A DNA stretch of 64,000 nucleotides from Giardia muris (GCA_006247105.1 CM016929.1:930001-994000); one strand, 5' to 3'. Shown: positions 1 through 8,215, counted from the stretch's first letter. Notes: a model not told the origin generated them from the sequence alone. Program-made: numbers and translations.

Positions 1-1875
1 ATCACAGACTTCGAACCAGAACTGAAGTGAGGAGTCAAGATCGCGATTCTCCTCCGCCAAAATGAAACAGACGAAGTCATAATACGTGATGTATTGGTCC
101 GAGCCCTTCTTGCGCTTCTGCTGCTTCGCATGGGCGTGCCCTTTCGTCGTTTGGCCAGTGTTACTAACACGATTCCCACTTGCGGAGTCAATACCTCCAG
201 GGTCTGCTCCGGAGGCCGAGGCTGTCGTCAGGAAGCGGCTGTTACACTTCCTTCTGGCGATGAGGAGGTTGAACGCCCTCTGCGCTGCGAGGCGATTAAG
301 ACAACCACCCCCGTACCGGTAAAACTCGTCCAGAGAGATCCGCTGGTCGTGGTTGCCGTCGAGCTCCCAGAAGCGGCAGTAGATGACGTAGAAGTGCTCG
401 TAACTGAAGTACTTGAGGATGCGGTTGATATCGGCCTCGAACTGGGAGAGCCAAAGGGCCTCGAGGAGCATCCCATAGCCTTGCTTGACGACAACGGTCC
501 CGATATTGCCGGAGTGTATCTTCGAAAGGTCCGAGAGCAGAAGAACGCCGCGCCCCGCCGCGTCGAGCTCAAAGAGGATGCGGGCGGCGACAGTCTCTGC
601 GTATTTCGTCTGGAACTGGGGTGTCTCCGCAAGGAATGACAGGCCGGGGTGCAGGCGCAGGAGGATCCACGCCACACGCTCGAGGTCCTCAAGTGTAATG
701 TATTCGTTCTCTGGAAGTTTCAGAACCTGGAAGAGGCGCTCGTGAACGCTCCGGCCGGCCATCTCCTCACGAAACCAATTGCGGAGGGTGACCGGGTTGA
801 GGCGGTAGCGCTCACCTATACCTGTCTCGGGAGAATAAACCTCGTTGATGAAGGGGCCATACTCGAGCATCTCCTTTGAGGCCTGGGAGGGAGTCGGGAT
901 ATTCGTTCGCATGTAAGTGAAGTTTTTCGCCCCAGGCCCACGGCCCTGGCGCCGCCGGTCGTCCTTCTCTACATTGGCGAAGTGAGCGAGAAGGATTGGG
1001 ACGGCACTCCAGACAAGGAAGCCTGGGAGCCCCAGGACGCTCTCAAAGATCACGTCAGATATAATTCGGACATCATCGTTCGCCTCAGGTTGGGCACGCC
1101 CATATTTCCGTGTCAGCTCGAGTCCCGCAGACATGCACGGGTACTTGCCAGACGTGTGGAGGGTGATTCCAGCTGGGTAGAGTTCGACGATCGCGTCGAT
1201 TACCTCCGCCTCGTGCGGGTCGGGCTCTTTGTCCTGTCGTCTCCGATTGATCCTGTCGATGATCGCCGCCCGTTCCCGTGTGCATTCGTCGTCCGCCACG
1301 TCCGTGGAACCGGGGGAGGTGACATCACGTAAAACACTGCTTCCAGACTCTCCGGACTGCCGTCCGCCGTCACTTCCAGGCGGGGCAACTAGGGGAGATG
1401 CGGTCACGTCACCCTCGCCACGCAACCCCACATCAAACGTCTTCTTCGAGGTTCGGAGTGAAGGGGTAAGGGGGACACTCCCAGTTCCGGCGCCACTGTT
1501 CTCAAAGGCTTGGGAGGCCCCAGATGCTTGGCGCGCTCGTGGAGACATCATCGTCAGGGCCCCGGCGACGGAGTCTGGGGTCGTGAAGTTCAGGGCTGCG
1601 GCCGAGTTCCGCAACGAGGGGGAGGGAGGAGGGATGGTGCTCGTGTCCGTCACGACAAGCGTCGCGGGGTCGTTGATGTCGCCCACGAAGAGTGCGGAGC
1701 TGAAGAAGGCCACCCCATAGTTCTGGAGGTGGGCCGCGAAGCGGGTCAAGGCAAGCTCGCCGGCACGCTGAGCGACCTCGGCCCCGAGGAGGGCACAGAC
1801 CGCCTCCTGGTCCGCGAGCGACGGGGCGAGGCTCGCGTGCGTGTCGATCGAGAGGGATAGCTTCCGTGGGGGCAT
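1..1875 (-). CDS. PP2A regulatory subunit B'' (EF-hand, PPP2R3-like), C-terminus cut by window edge
   Basis: The frame is open from an ATG at 1875 down to base 1 (625 codons, no stop), so the C-terminus lies outside the window. The first ~300 residues are Ser/Thr/Pro-rich and not conserved. From about residue 330 it reads like the B'' family: a helical region (IPTPSQASKEMLEYGPFINE), then a motif YVIYCRFWELDGNHDQRISL near residues 500-520, which is an EF-hand loop with D-x-N-x-D-x-R-I-S-x-D-E spacing, and later YYDFVCFILAEENRDLDSSL, typical of B'' just before the second EF-hand. B'' subunits target the PP2A core to substrates, in some organisms at centrosomes, and respond to calcium. The second EF-hand would lie beyond the edge. 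An insert rich in Lys/His/Gln separates the EF-hand from the FVCFI motif. Family assignment is confident; substrate and location are not visible. Confidence 0.85.
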   Translation of the reverse strand, partial: MPPRKLSLSIDTHASLAPSLADQEAVCALLGAEVAQRAGELALTRFAAHLQNYGVAFFSSALFVGDINDPATLVVTDTSTIPPPSPSLRNSAAALNFTTPDSVAGALTMMSPRARQASGASQAFENSGAGTGSVPLTPSLRTSKKTFDVGLRGEGDVTASPLVAPPGSDGGRQSGESGSSVLRDVTSPGSTDVADDECTRERAAIIDRINRRRQDKEPDPHEAEVIDAIVELYPAGITLHTSGKYPCMSAGLELTRKYGRAQPEANDDVRIISDVIFESVLGLPGFLVWSAVPILLAHFANVEKDDRRRQGRGPGAKNFTYMRTNIPTPSQASKEMLEYGPFINEVYSPETGIGERYRLNPVTLRNWFREEMAGRSVHERLFQVLKLPENEYITLEDLERVAWILLRLHPGLSFLAETPQFQTKYAETVAARILFELDAAGRGVLLLSDLSKIHSGNIGTVVVKQGYGMLLEALWLSQFEADINRILKYFSYEHFYVIYCRFWELDGNHDQRISLDEFYRYGGGCLNRLAAQRAFNLLIARRKCNSRFLTTASASGADPGGIDSASGNRVSNTGQTTKGHAHAKQQKRKKGSDQYITYYDFVCFILAEENRDLDSSLQFWFEVCD

Positions 1876-1953
1876 CCGAGCGGGTCAAAAAAAGGGATCT
1901 GTTCGGCCTCAAAAAAAGGTGCATCGCCCGATACGTCATTTACACGTGACGGT

Positions 1954-2541
1954 TCAATCGGAGCCCTCAGCTAACAGCTTAGCGCAAACGGAGCCGGCGG
2001 GAGGGGTGAAGTTCGGAAGACGGGCCTTAATGATCCCACGGAGCTCGTTCACCTGCGCCTGAAGCTCGGCGTTCTTGCGGCGAAGAAGGGTGTAACGTTG
2101 AGCGATGTCGCGGTTGATCTCCTCTGGGGACGCGCACTTCATAGGTAAGGAGAGGATATCGACGTACTTAAAGGACTTGAAGTTCTCAATGATCTCAAAG
2201 CGTCCAGTGCTACCATCCGTACTGATGAACAGAATCGCCAGGTATTGCTTTTGCTCACGCTGCACCGAGGCCAGCAGCTTCGCCAGCATCGAGGGGAACT
2301 CTTGGTACCCGGCCATCAGGCTCTGCTCCTTACGGAGCTCCTCATACGCCGCCTTCCCAACGCGTGCGCTGAAATTGAAGTAGAGGTCCTGTTCGCTTGT
2401 GACACTCAATAGGCACTCGTTGGGTCTTGAGATCACGCGGAACGTCAAGGCCTCATTGAGCCCCTGCTCCGCCGGAGCGTCAAGCTTCCGCAGCTGGCAC
2501 GTCACCTCCTTGGAGAACAGGGTCCTTGAGTCCTTATCCAT
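1954..2541 (-). CDS. SAS6: Short SAS-6-like centriole/basal-body protein (head domain plus short coil)
   Basis: 195 aa. Residues ~45-135 match the SAS-6 N-terminal head fold: LYFNFSARVGKAAYEELRKE, then a hydrophobic-aromatic stretch ending FPSMLAKLL (equivalent to the PISA motif), then FEIIENFKSFKYVDILSLP, which in SAS-6 proteins is the VVE-NPFKHLTHLSL strand region. A short coiled coil follows (residues ~145-170, RYTLLRRKNAELQAQVNEL) and the protein stops soon after. SAS-6 head domains oligomerise into the nine-fold cartwheel that seeds centrioles and basal bodies, so in a flagellate this would act at basal bodies. Normal SAS-6 has a coiled coil of several hundred residues; here it is nearly absent, which resembles the short SAS6-like (SAS6L) proteins of other protists. 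The ATG overlaps the end of the upstream DEAH helicase gene by 8 bp on the same strand. Confidence 0.72.
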   Translation of the reverse strand: MDKDSRTLFSKEVTCQLRKLDAPAEQGLNEALTFRVISRPNECLLSVTSEQDLYFNFSARVGKAAYEELRKEQSLMAGYQEFPSMLAKLLASVQREQKQYLAILFISTDGSTGRFEIIENFKSFKYVDILSLPMKCASPEEINRDIAQRYTLLRRKNAELQAQVNELRGIIKARLPNFTPPAGSVCAKLLAEGSD

Positions 2542-4429
2542 GCCGACCCGCCCTTTTTTTGCTTCCCCCTCGCCTCATCTCCAAGGCCGCGGTGACAAGG
2601 TGGAGCGTTCCCACCTTTGCATCCTCGTCCCCGGCTCCAGTCGCACGCGTGTAAACGAGCGTAGGAGGATGTGACTTGACGACGCTTTGGCCCGAAATTC
2701 GCAGATTTTGAGATTCATCATCACTTGTGCCTAGTGGTCTATAAAACCCATCGGAGCAAAGGGAGACTACTTGTCTTGAGTACCCGAGCTCCAATATGGC
2801 TCTGAGTCTCTCCAGATCAGGCGTGGGTGCGGGTATGCATGGTTTTGCATCTTTGTCGAGGAGTCTTTTGAGTTGAGAATAAACCTGTTCTGTGAGGGAC
2901 AAGGAGACGCTATAGCGCTCAATCCAGCGTGCCCGTGGAGTCTTTAGCCAGGAACGGAAGAGCATCAAGAGGGTGAGGTGATCACTCTCTTCAATGAGGA
3001 AGTCCTGCAGTGCAACTTTAGGGATGCGAATATCAGAAAGGGTCTCACAACAGGCTACTAGGGCGCAAGTATCCAAGGCATCTGGCGTCCCCATGGCCTC
3101 AAGGAGCATCCGTGCATGCTCAACTCGGCAGGGGTAATGGCTCATCTTACAGCCTATTGTTGTCAGTCTTCCTTCGTGATCCACGGCCTCTAGGAAGTGG
3201 AGGACCTCGAAGGCGTGCGCAAGATTATGCAACGTTGGGGCGGTGATGTATGGCAGGGCGTGTAAGGGTAGGTTCAAGCTCATGATTTGAAGGGTGTAAT
3301 CCACGAGGTTAGCACGGGAGATCTCTGGCGGCTGGGTATCTGGCATCTCGTTCTCGTACACCCGTTGTGGGTACAGTCTATAGCACTCGCCCGGGGCCTC
3401 CCTTCCAGCCCTACCGGCACGCTGGCTTGCCTGGGCCTTAGAGGCCCTACAATAACAGAATATTTCCATTGATGACTTCTTGACAAGAACTGGGAAGTAC
3501 TGCTCGCCGAAGTCCAGTACGACGCGTATCCCTGGGATGGTCAGGGACGTCTCGGCGATATTCGTGGCTAAGATTATCCTCCTGCACCCATGGATGGGCT
3601 CCAAACACGCCTGCTGCTCCGATACCGTCAAGCCTGCATACAAAGGATGCAGAGAGTACGGTCTCGTGTCTTCTCCTGTCCCTGCTCCTGCCCCCCTCAG
3701 TCTCCGGTCTATGGCGGCCAATAATGCATAGATCCTCCGGCGATTGGCACAGAACACTAGGATCCCATGATCCAAGGGGCGTTCCGCATGCAACTCGGCG
3801 ATTAAAGTGACGGCCGTCGCCTGAAGAGTCGGCATCTGAGGGATCTCGTCAAGATACCGTATCTTTATCGGATACCTTCGCCCAGGAATTGTTATCACAC
3901 GCAAGGGCCCAAAGAACCGTCGATATACCTCGACAGGTAGTGTAGCACTCATCAACAGCAAGGGTGCTACCGCCACGGCCGCATTTCTTCTCGAGATCCT
4001 ATGCCACTGAATCAGACCGCAGAGGAGGTCCAGTTGCAAAGTCCGCTCGTGTGCCTCATCAATTACAATGACCCCGGGCTTGCTCGTCCCAAGCCTACGG
4101 ACCATTGCCCCATCAGTGAGGAAGACTATTGAGGCATCCGGGGCACAAGACTCGAAACGGACGTCGTACCCGACGGTTTCCCCCACCTCCTCGCCCAGCG
4201 ACGACGCGACCCGGCGCGCGAGGGAGATGGCCGCGAGCCTACGCGGCTGAACGACGAATACGGGCTGGAACTCCGAGGCCAGAAATTGTGGAATTTGGGT
4301 GCTCTTCCCCGCCCCGGTCTCGGCGACAAGGAGGACCGTCCGAACCTCCCGCAAGGCAGCCTGGAGCTCGTGACCCCACGGGTAGCGGCGCCCCGGCTCC
4401 GTAACACTGCTCTGGAGGACGCTAAGCAT
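2534..4429 (-). CDS. DEAH-box ATP-dependent RNA helicase (DHX/Prp43-type)
   Basis: 631 aa from the ATG at 4429, chosen because the reading frame further upstream has no ATG in a good position and runs into the divergent gene. All superfamily 2 DEAH motifs are present in order: motif I AETGAGKST (~37-44), Ia QPRRLAA, II DEAH (~125), III SATLP, IV ILVFCANRR, V ATNIAETSLTIPG and VI QRAGRAGR. A helicase-associated (HA2/ratchet) region follows, then a compact C-terminal part (LRAILELGYSRQVV ... LVYTRATG) that looks like the OB-fold found at the end of DHX proteins. These enzymes remodel RNA-protein complexes in splicing or ribosome assembly. The N-terminal extension of Prp2/16/22 is missing, so this is a minimal DHX protein and the exact orthologue cannot be told. 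Its stop overlaps the start of the SAS-6-like gene. Confidence 0.93.
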   Translation of the reverse strand: MLSVLQSSVTEPGRRYPWGHELQAALREVRTVLLVAETGAGKSTQIPQFLASEFQPVFVVQPRRLAAISLARRVASSLGEEVGETVGYDVRFESCAPDASIVFLTDGAMVRRLGTSKPGVIVIDEAHERTLQLDLLCGLIQWHRISRRNAAVAVAPLLLMSATLPVEVYRRFFGPLRVITIPGRRYPIKIRYLDEIPQMPTLQATAVTLIAELHAERPLDHGILVFCANRRRIYALLAAIDRRLRGAGAGTGEDTRPYSLHPLYAGLTVSEQQACLEPIHGCRRIILATNIAETSLTIPGIRVVLDFGEQYFPVLVKKSSMEIFCYCRASKAQASQRAGRAGREAPGECYRLYPQRVYENEMPDTQPPEISRANLVDYTLQIMSLNLPLHALPYITAPTLHNLAHAFEVLHFLEAVDHEGRLTTIGCKMSHYPCRVEHARMLLEAMGTPDALDTCALVACCETLSDIRIPKVALQDFLIEESDHLTLLMLFRSWLKTPRARWIERYSVSLSLTEQVYSQLKRLLDKDAKPCIPAPTPDLERLRAILELGYSRQVVSLCSDGFYRPLGTSDDESQNLRISGQSVVKSHPPTLVYTRATGAGDEDAKVGTLHLVTAALEMRRGGSKKRAGRHG

Positions 4430-4457
4430 CGACTGTGTAAAACAAAAGCATAGAGAA
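4430..4457. promoter_or_regulatory. 28-bp shared divergent promoter region
   Basis: Only 28 bp separate the start codons of the DEAH helicase (minus) and the 371-aa orphan (plus). It contains the A-rich word TAAAACAAAAG and ends AGAGAAA immediately before the plus-strand ATG. In Giardia, short AT-rich initiator-like tracts at the start codon are enough for transcription, so this piece probably serves both genes. No other element is visible. Confidence 0.5.
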
Positions 4458-5573
4458 ATGGAGTCGGATCTAGTCTCGCACATCGCCCTCGTTGAGAAGC
4501 TCGGGGGCGTCTGCGTCACGGAGGCCGCGAAGGCGGCGATGCCCCAGTCGCTGACGATCCTCGTCCGGGACTATCGGCTTGCAAGCCTCAAGGTCGTCGC
4601 CGTCATCAAGACGCTCAATGGGCGCGAGTACATCATCGCGCAGGCTGACACAGCGTTCTTCGTCTCCCAGGACGGCATCTCGTGGTCTCCGCTCCCGGTC
4701 CTGAGCACCGAGGAATCCCTAACTCTACACGCAATAGGCTATGGGCTTCTATCCCCCCACCCGTTCATCGGAGACCCGTCGATCCAAATCCATGGGACGT
4801 TGCTTGAGAGCCACCGGCTCGCAAACCTCATCTGCTACTTATCGTCGGTTGCTCTCTTTCCGTGCGGAGCACTTGAGCAAGGGAAGCGCTTCACAGGCCT
4901 TTCCTCTGCAGAGGCGGAGGCCTTCGAGGCGTACGAGGTCGCCCCCGTCCCGAGGCATAACAAGCCAAAGCTGGATCTCGATTGCGAGCCATTCGAGGCC
5001 ATGAGAGCTGAACACCAAGCAGAAAGTATGCTTTCCGCATCTGAGATGCTCCACTTCCAGTTTGCGCCAGCCTTTGCGTCACGTGGCGGGGACCTACGTG
5101 CTCCCGTTCGTCCCGAGGATTGGGAGATGCACTCTGATCCGTATCGGCGTCTGACGGTCCTCAGTCACAAGTATTGGTCTGGGCTTCGCTCATACGTGTA
5201 TTGGCGTTCCCGCGTCTTCGGATGGCTGTTCACTTCGCGCCACGGGGCCAACTCCGCTCTCTATGGGCTTCCGGACCTCGTCTTCGCGACGCGTGCCCCG
5301 GGCTTCAAGCCTGCCGCCGAGCTGGAGGAGGAGGCGCGAATTTTGGGGCTCAAGCAGCAGTACCAGTCCGAGGAGGAGCGAATCCTTGGAGAGAGAGCGG
5401 CACGGAAGCAAGCGCGACTCGATGCCCGTCGTGAGGCGGAGGAACGGTTGAAGGCTCGTCTGGAACGCCGTGAACAGCGCCGGCTCGAGCGGGAGGCCGC
5501 AGAAGAAGCTGCTCGCCGTGCCGCAGAGGAGGCGGAGGAAGGTGAAGGGGAAGCTGAAGACGAGGCCGAGTAA
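4458..5573 (+). CDS. Conserved-looking orphan with charged C-terminal coiled coil
   Basis: 371 aa; family not recognised. Residues 1-260 look globular (mixed hydrophobic and charged, with aromatic-rich segments such as YWSGLRSYVYWRSRVFGWLF near residues 235-260). From ~285 onward the chain is a long, highly charged Glu/Arg/Ala helix (EEERILGERAARKQARLDAR and so on) ending in an acidic tail, a probable coiled coil or single alpha-helix. There is no signal peptide and no clear membrane span. The stop overlaps AGTAAAA, similar to a Giardia poly(A) word. It is divergent from the DEAH helicase and convergent with the Rab32-like gene 21 bp downstream. ATG context GAGAAATGG supports the start. Confidence 0.8.
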   Translation: MESDLVSHIALVEKLGGVCVTEAAKAAMPQSLTILVRDYRLASLKVVAVIKTLNGREYIIAQADTAFFVSQDGISWSPLPVLSTEESLTLHAIGYGLLSPHPFIGDPSIQIHGTLLESHRLANLICYLSSVALFPCGALEQGKRFTGLSSAEAEAFEAYEVAPVPRHNKPKLDLDCEPFEAMRAEHQAESMLSASEMLHFQFAPAFASRGGDLRAPVRPEDWEMHSDPYRRLTVLSHKYWSGLRSYVYWRSRVFGWLFTSRHGANSALYGLPDLVFATRAPGFKPAAELEEEARILGLKQQYQSEEERILGERAARKQARLDARREAEERLKARLERREQRRLEREAAEEAARRAAEEAEEGEGEAEDEAE

Positions 5574-5594
5574 AATAGCATCCAGTCCGACGTG

Positions 5595-6404
5595 TCAGCA
5601 ACAAGAGGAGCTCTTAGTGGACGTGTCAGAGGCTGGGCGCTCAGTGAGGGAGACGACCTGGGAGCGCGAAAGTGATTGGGAGAGGGGTTGTTGAGCAGGC
5701 TGTTGTGCTGCTATAAGGACTGAGAGATGGGAGAACGCGCAGTCGAGGTTGGTCCCAGCCTTCGAGCTAGTTGCGTAGAAGCCCGAGAACCCATTATCCC
5801 GAACAAAGGCACCAATGTCTGCGCCCAGGAGTGTCTCCTGGACTTCGGAGAGGTCAATCTTGTTGATGAGGAGAAAAGTGGGGACGGGCCGACTGGTGCC
5901 AGGGTACATGACACGGGCGTCGATGTCACGCTTCCAGACGAGGACATCGTCGCGCCAGGTTGTACGGGACAAGTCTGTTACGACAACGGCACCAACGGCA
6001 TCACGGTAATAAGCACGAGAAAGGACTGCTGCACGCTCCTGCCCACCGATGTCCCAGAGCTGTAGACGGACCCCTAGGCCTGGGGAGGTCTCGGAGAGGA
6101 GAGGGTGTGTATCTGGAATAGTAATGGGGATAGAACCTTGTAGCCCTTGTTCGGGAGTCAACCGTTCGACACGGGTGCACAAGTGTGTAGGAGGGACGCC
6201 TCCAAGAAAGGCCTTGACGTCGACGGGCTTGATCTCGAGGTCACGGACGGCGAAGTCAACTCCGAGTGTTCCCTTGTAGTCTGCGGTGTAAGCCCCATAC
6301 GCGAGGCGCTTGACGATTGAGGTCTTCCCGACAAAGACGTTCCCGACGACGATGACCTTGAAGACCTGCCTACTCATCCCACCTCCCTTATTGGCATCAG
6401 CCAT
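5595..6404 (-). CDS. Rab32-like small GTPase with an insert before switch II
   Basis: 269 aa. GTPase motifs: P-loop GNVFVGKTS (~21-29), switch I region ending GTLGVDFAVRDLEI, G3 WDIGGQER, G4 NKID, G5 ATSSK. Strings such as GVDFA, LQLWDIGGQER, AVGAVVV, and GFSGFYATSS match Rab32/Rab38 more closely than other Rabs, and that family works on lysosome-related organelles and mitochondrial contacts. The C-terminus ends SSSCC, a double-cysteine geranylgeranylation site, so it should be membrane-anchored. Oddities: an insert of about 35 residues between the beta-2 strand and the WDIGGQER strand, and IGGQER instead of the usual IAGQER. A second in-frame ATG nine codons in (6377) is an alternative start. 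Divergent from a NEK pseudokinase with 29 bp between starts. Confidence 0.88.
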   Translation of the reverse strand: MADANKGGGMSRQVFKVIVVGNVFVGKTSIVKRLAYGAYTADYKGTLGVDFAVRDLEIKPVDVKAFLGGVPPTHLCTRVERLTPEQGLQGSIPITIPDTHPLLSETSPGLGVRLQLWDIGGQERAAVLSRAYYRDAVGAVVVTDLSRTTWRDDVLVWKRDIDARVMYPGTSRPVPTFLLINKIDLSEVQETLLGADIGAFVRDNGFSGFYATSSKAGTNLDCAFSHLSVLIAAQQPAQQPLSQSLSRSQVVSLTERPASDTSTKSSSCC

Positions 6405-6433
6405 TCGGTCCTCTTTTTTAGGCGGGCGAAAAA
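6405..6433. promoter_or_regulatory. 29-bp shared divergent promoter with A/T tracts facing both genes
   Basis: Between the Rab32-like gene and the NEK pseudokinase there are 29 bp. A T6 run read from plus (TAAAAAA on minus) faces the GTPase, and GCGAAAAA directly abuts the plus-strand ATG. The two tracts are likely the initiator elements for the two directions. Confidence 0.5.
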
Positions 6434-7225
6434 ATGTTCGGGAGCACCAGAGGGTACCTGGACGAGCCCATTCTTAGACGCTGCTACGACCTCGCGAATC
6501 TCTCCCCGGCGGAGGCGCGCCAGCTCCTGGTTGGACTTGATATTCAAAGCGACCTTGCATACCGTCACTTCGTCCCAATTCTTAGCGCAATCGCAACCGA
6601 GGACCGACGTTGTCTCGTCGTCGACTACCGCGAGCCCGGGCTCAGCTTGTCAGCCTATTTGCACCCCTTCCGTCGCGCAAGGGTGCTGGTTCCGGAGGAT
6701 ACCATCTGGAACATAGCTAGTCAGCTCCTATCAGCCCTTGTACATATCCACTCGATGATAGGAGACAGCGACGGCGTTTCTTATGCGGTGGTCCATCGAA
6801 ACCTCACCCCGGACACCATTTTCATCTCCAATGGTGTCCTTTGGATCACTGGCTTTGAGAGCGCAATGATGTTGCGTCGTGGGGAGATGACCGATGACGT
6901 CCCCATCCTGACCAATTACATGGCCCCCGAGATCCGGACTGGACAGCTTTATGACGAGCGCGCGGATGTCTGGTCCGTCGGCGCCATCCTTTGGGAGATC
7001 TGCGCGGGGGCGAGGTTCACTGGCATAAATGCAGCAGATGCCACTGGTGAGGGTCTTGGTTCCATCCGTGGCTACCATCCGGAGCTGGCAGAACTGATCA
7101 ACGGATTGCTTCGACCGGTCGCTCACCGGCTTACCGCAGAGCGAGCTAAGCAGCACCCGCGGCTACGGCGCTTCGCCCACGCCGCCATCCTTATCCCGGA
7201 CCCGCCGATCGTCGATACTTACTAG
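6434..7225 (+). CDS. NEK-type pseudokinase (catalytically dead)
   Basis: 263 aa. It keeps the protein-kinase C-lobe order but not the chemistry. The glycine loop and the VAIK lysine are not recognisable in the N-lobe. The catalytic loop reads VVHRNLTPDTIF, so the HRD aspartate is Asn. The DFG position reads TGFES, so the magnesium-binding Asp is gone. The APE motif (YMAPEIRTG) and helix F (RADVWSVGAILWEICAG) are intact. In Giardia, NEK-like proteins with such losses form a large expanded family thought to act as scaffolds, often linked to ankyrin proteins. The C-terminal helices of the C-lobe are short. Start at 6434 follows an A-tract. No ankyrin repeats are present in this one. Confidence 0.85.
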   Translation: MFGSTRGYLDEPILRRCYDLANLSPAEARQLLVGLDIQSDLAYRHFVPILSAIATEDRRCLVVDYREPGLSLSAYLHPFRRARVLVPEDTIWNIASQLLSALVHIHSMIGDSDGVSYAVVHRNLTPDTIFISNGVLWITGFESAMMLRRGEMTDDVPILTNYMAPEIRTGQLYDERADVWSVGAILWEICAGARFTGINAADATGEGLGSIRGYHPELAELINGLLRPVAHRLTAERAKQHPRLRRFAHAAILIPDPPIVDTY

Positions 7226-7254
7226 ACCTTGTCCTCTGTGAACGAACTACACAA

Positions 7255-7773
7255 ATGACGACGATGGCATGCGCACGGCGAGAAGCCTTACGCGCCATCG
7301 GGGAGGCTGGACTACGCGAACCCTCCCTCAAACTCCCTCCCCCCGACGTCGGAGAAGAGCTGAACTCGGACACCTCAGAGTCGATACGAGAGGTGTACCA
7401 GTTTAGACTCACATCCCCAATAACTTCACTTGAGATGCCACCCGTAGGAAACCTCCCCAACACCTTTCAAGACGCTTCCTTGGAAAGCCAGTCCCTCCTT
7501 CGAGAACAGTTACAAATCGCAAAACGCGTGACAGAATTGCAACGACGAAGGAATGCACAGCTCCGTCGTAAGCGGCCGACTACGCGCCTGAGGCCGGATG
7601 ACCCCGTCCCCACCTCCCTAGGAAACGCTACAGCAGTTGGAAAGAGGTTACTCAAGGAGCTGAACGATGCACCGAAAATTCTCACCGTACGACGGAGATG
7701 TACTCCCAACTCGTCCTCCTCATCCTCGTCATCTCCCTTATCCTTGCCGCCATCCGAGAGCTCGGGCTCCTGA
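7255..7773 (+). CDS. Small basic orphan, overlapping the next gene
   Basis: 172 aa; family not recognised. It has a coil-like basic middle (residues ~75-105, QIAKRVTELQRRRNAQLRRK) and a C-terminus of serine and proline repeats. ATG sits after ACAA, 29 bp after the preceding gene stops. Its last 76 bp overlap the start of the 170-aa membrane-segment gene in another frame; the poly-Ser tail is the out-of-frame reading of that gene's leucine-rich membrane helix. So the 3' end may be only nominally coding. It remains plausible as a gene because the open frame is long and the codons are similar to neighbours. Confidence 0.55.
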   Translation: MTTMACARREALRAIGEAGLREPSLKLPPPDVGEELNSDTSESIREVYQFRLTSPITSLEMPPVGNLPNTFQDASLESQSLLREQLQIAKRVTELQRRRNAQLRRKRPTTRLRPDDPVPTSLGNATAVGKRLLKELNDAPKILTVRRRCTPNSSSSSSSSPLSLPPSESSGS

Positions 7774-8210
7774 CGCCCGCCATTCCACGCGCCCGTCTGG
7801 AGGGTCGAAAGGCCATCCTCGCGGCGCGCGCCGGAGAGACCTTCCCAGCACCCCTTCCGGCTCTCCGTGCAGCTCGGCAGCTGTCACATGCGGTTGCGGC
7901 GCACACGGGGGCCAAACCCGAGCCTTGCGTCCTGATGCAAGCGCGTGCGTGCATACCGGCCGTTCAGACGACCCCGTATGCCCTAGATCGACTTCGCGCA
8001 TATGAGTCTATTGATATTTCACAGCTTCGGCTTCTACGGCTTCGCCCAGGTCGATACGCGACGGTCCGGCTCCCAGGGCCGCGCCAGCTTGCGCTGCGCC
8101 GCTCCCAGGGGGCGCTCCGCCGCTGGGGGGCGGAGGACGCGCTGTTTCTCTTCCAGATGGGAGGCGAAGTCGACGTCATCTGTGACCCGGACTTCGATCT
8201 CGAAGGGTAA
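7698..8210 (+). CDS. Small orphan with N-terminal membrane helix
   Basis: 170 aa. Residues 3-20 (QLVLLILVISLILAAIRE) form a hydrophobic segment fit for a signal anchor or signal peptide. The rest is soluble, Arg/Leu-rich, with a segment RLRPGRYATVRLPG and ends FDLEG. No family recognised. The codons favour C or G in third position like established neighbours, which supports it over the overlapping 172-aa frame. The stop is followed after five bases by the ATG of the giant 2750-aa gene (TAATAAAAATG), so the stop region is part of the next gene's A-rich initiator. Confidence 0.65.
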   Translation: MYSQLVLLILVISLILAAIRELGLLTPAIPRARLEGRKAILAARAGETFPAPLPALRAARQLSHAVAAHTGAKPEPCVLMQARACIPAVQTTPYALDRLRAYESIDISQLRLLRLRPGRYATVRLPGPRQLALRRSQGALRRWGAEDALFLFQMGGEVDVICDPDFDLEG

Positions 8211-8215
8211 TAAAA

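Noticed and set aside
94..639. 181-codon plus-strand frame at the left edge
   Set aside because: Shadow of the PP2A B'' coding sequence, which is open on the minus strand through the edge with clear EF-hand motif.
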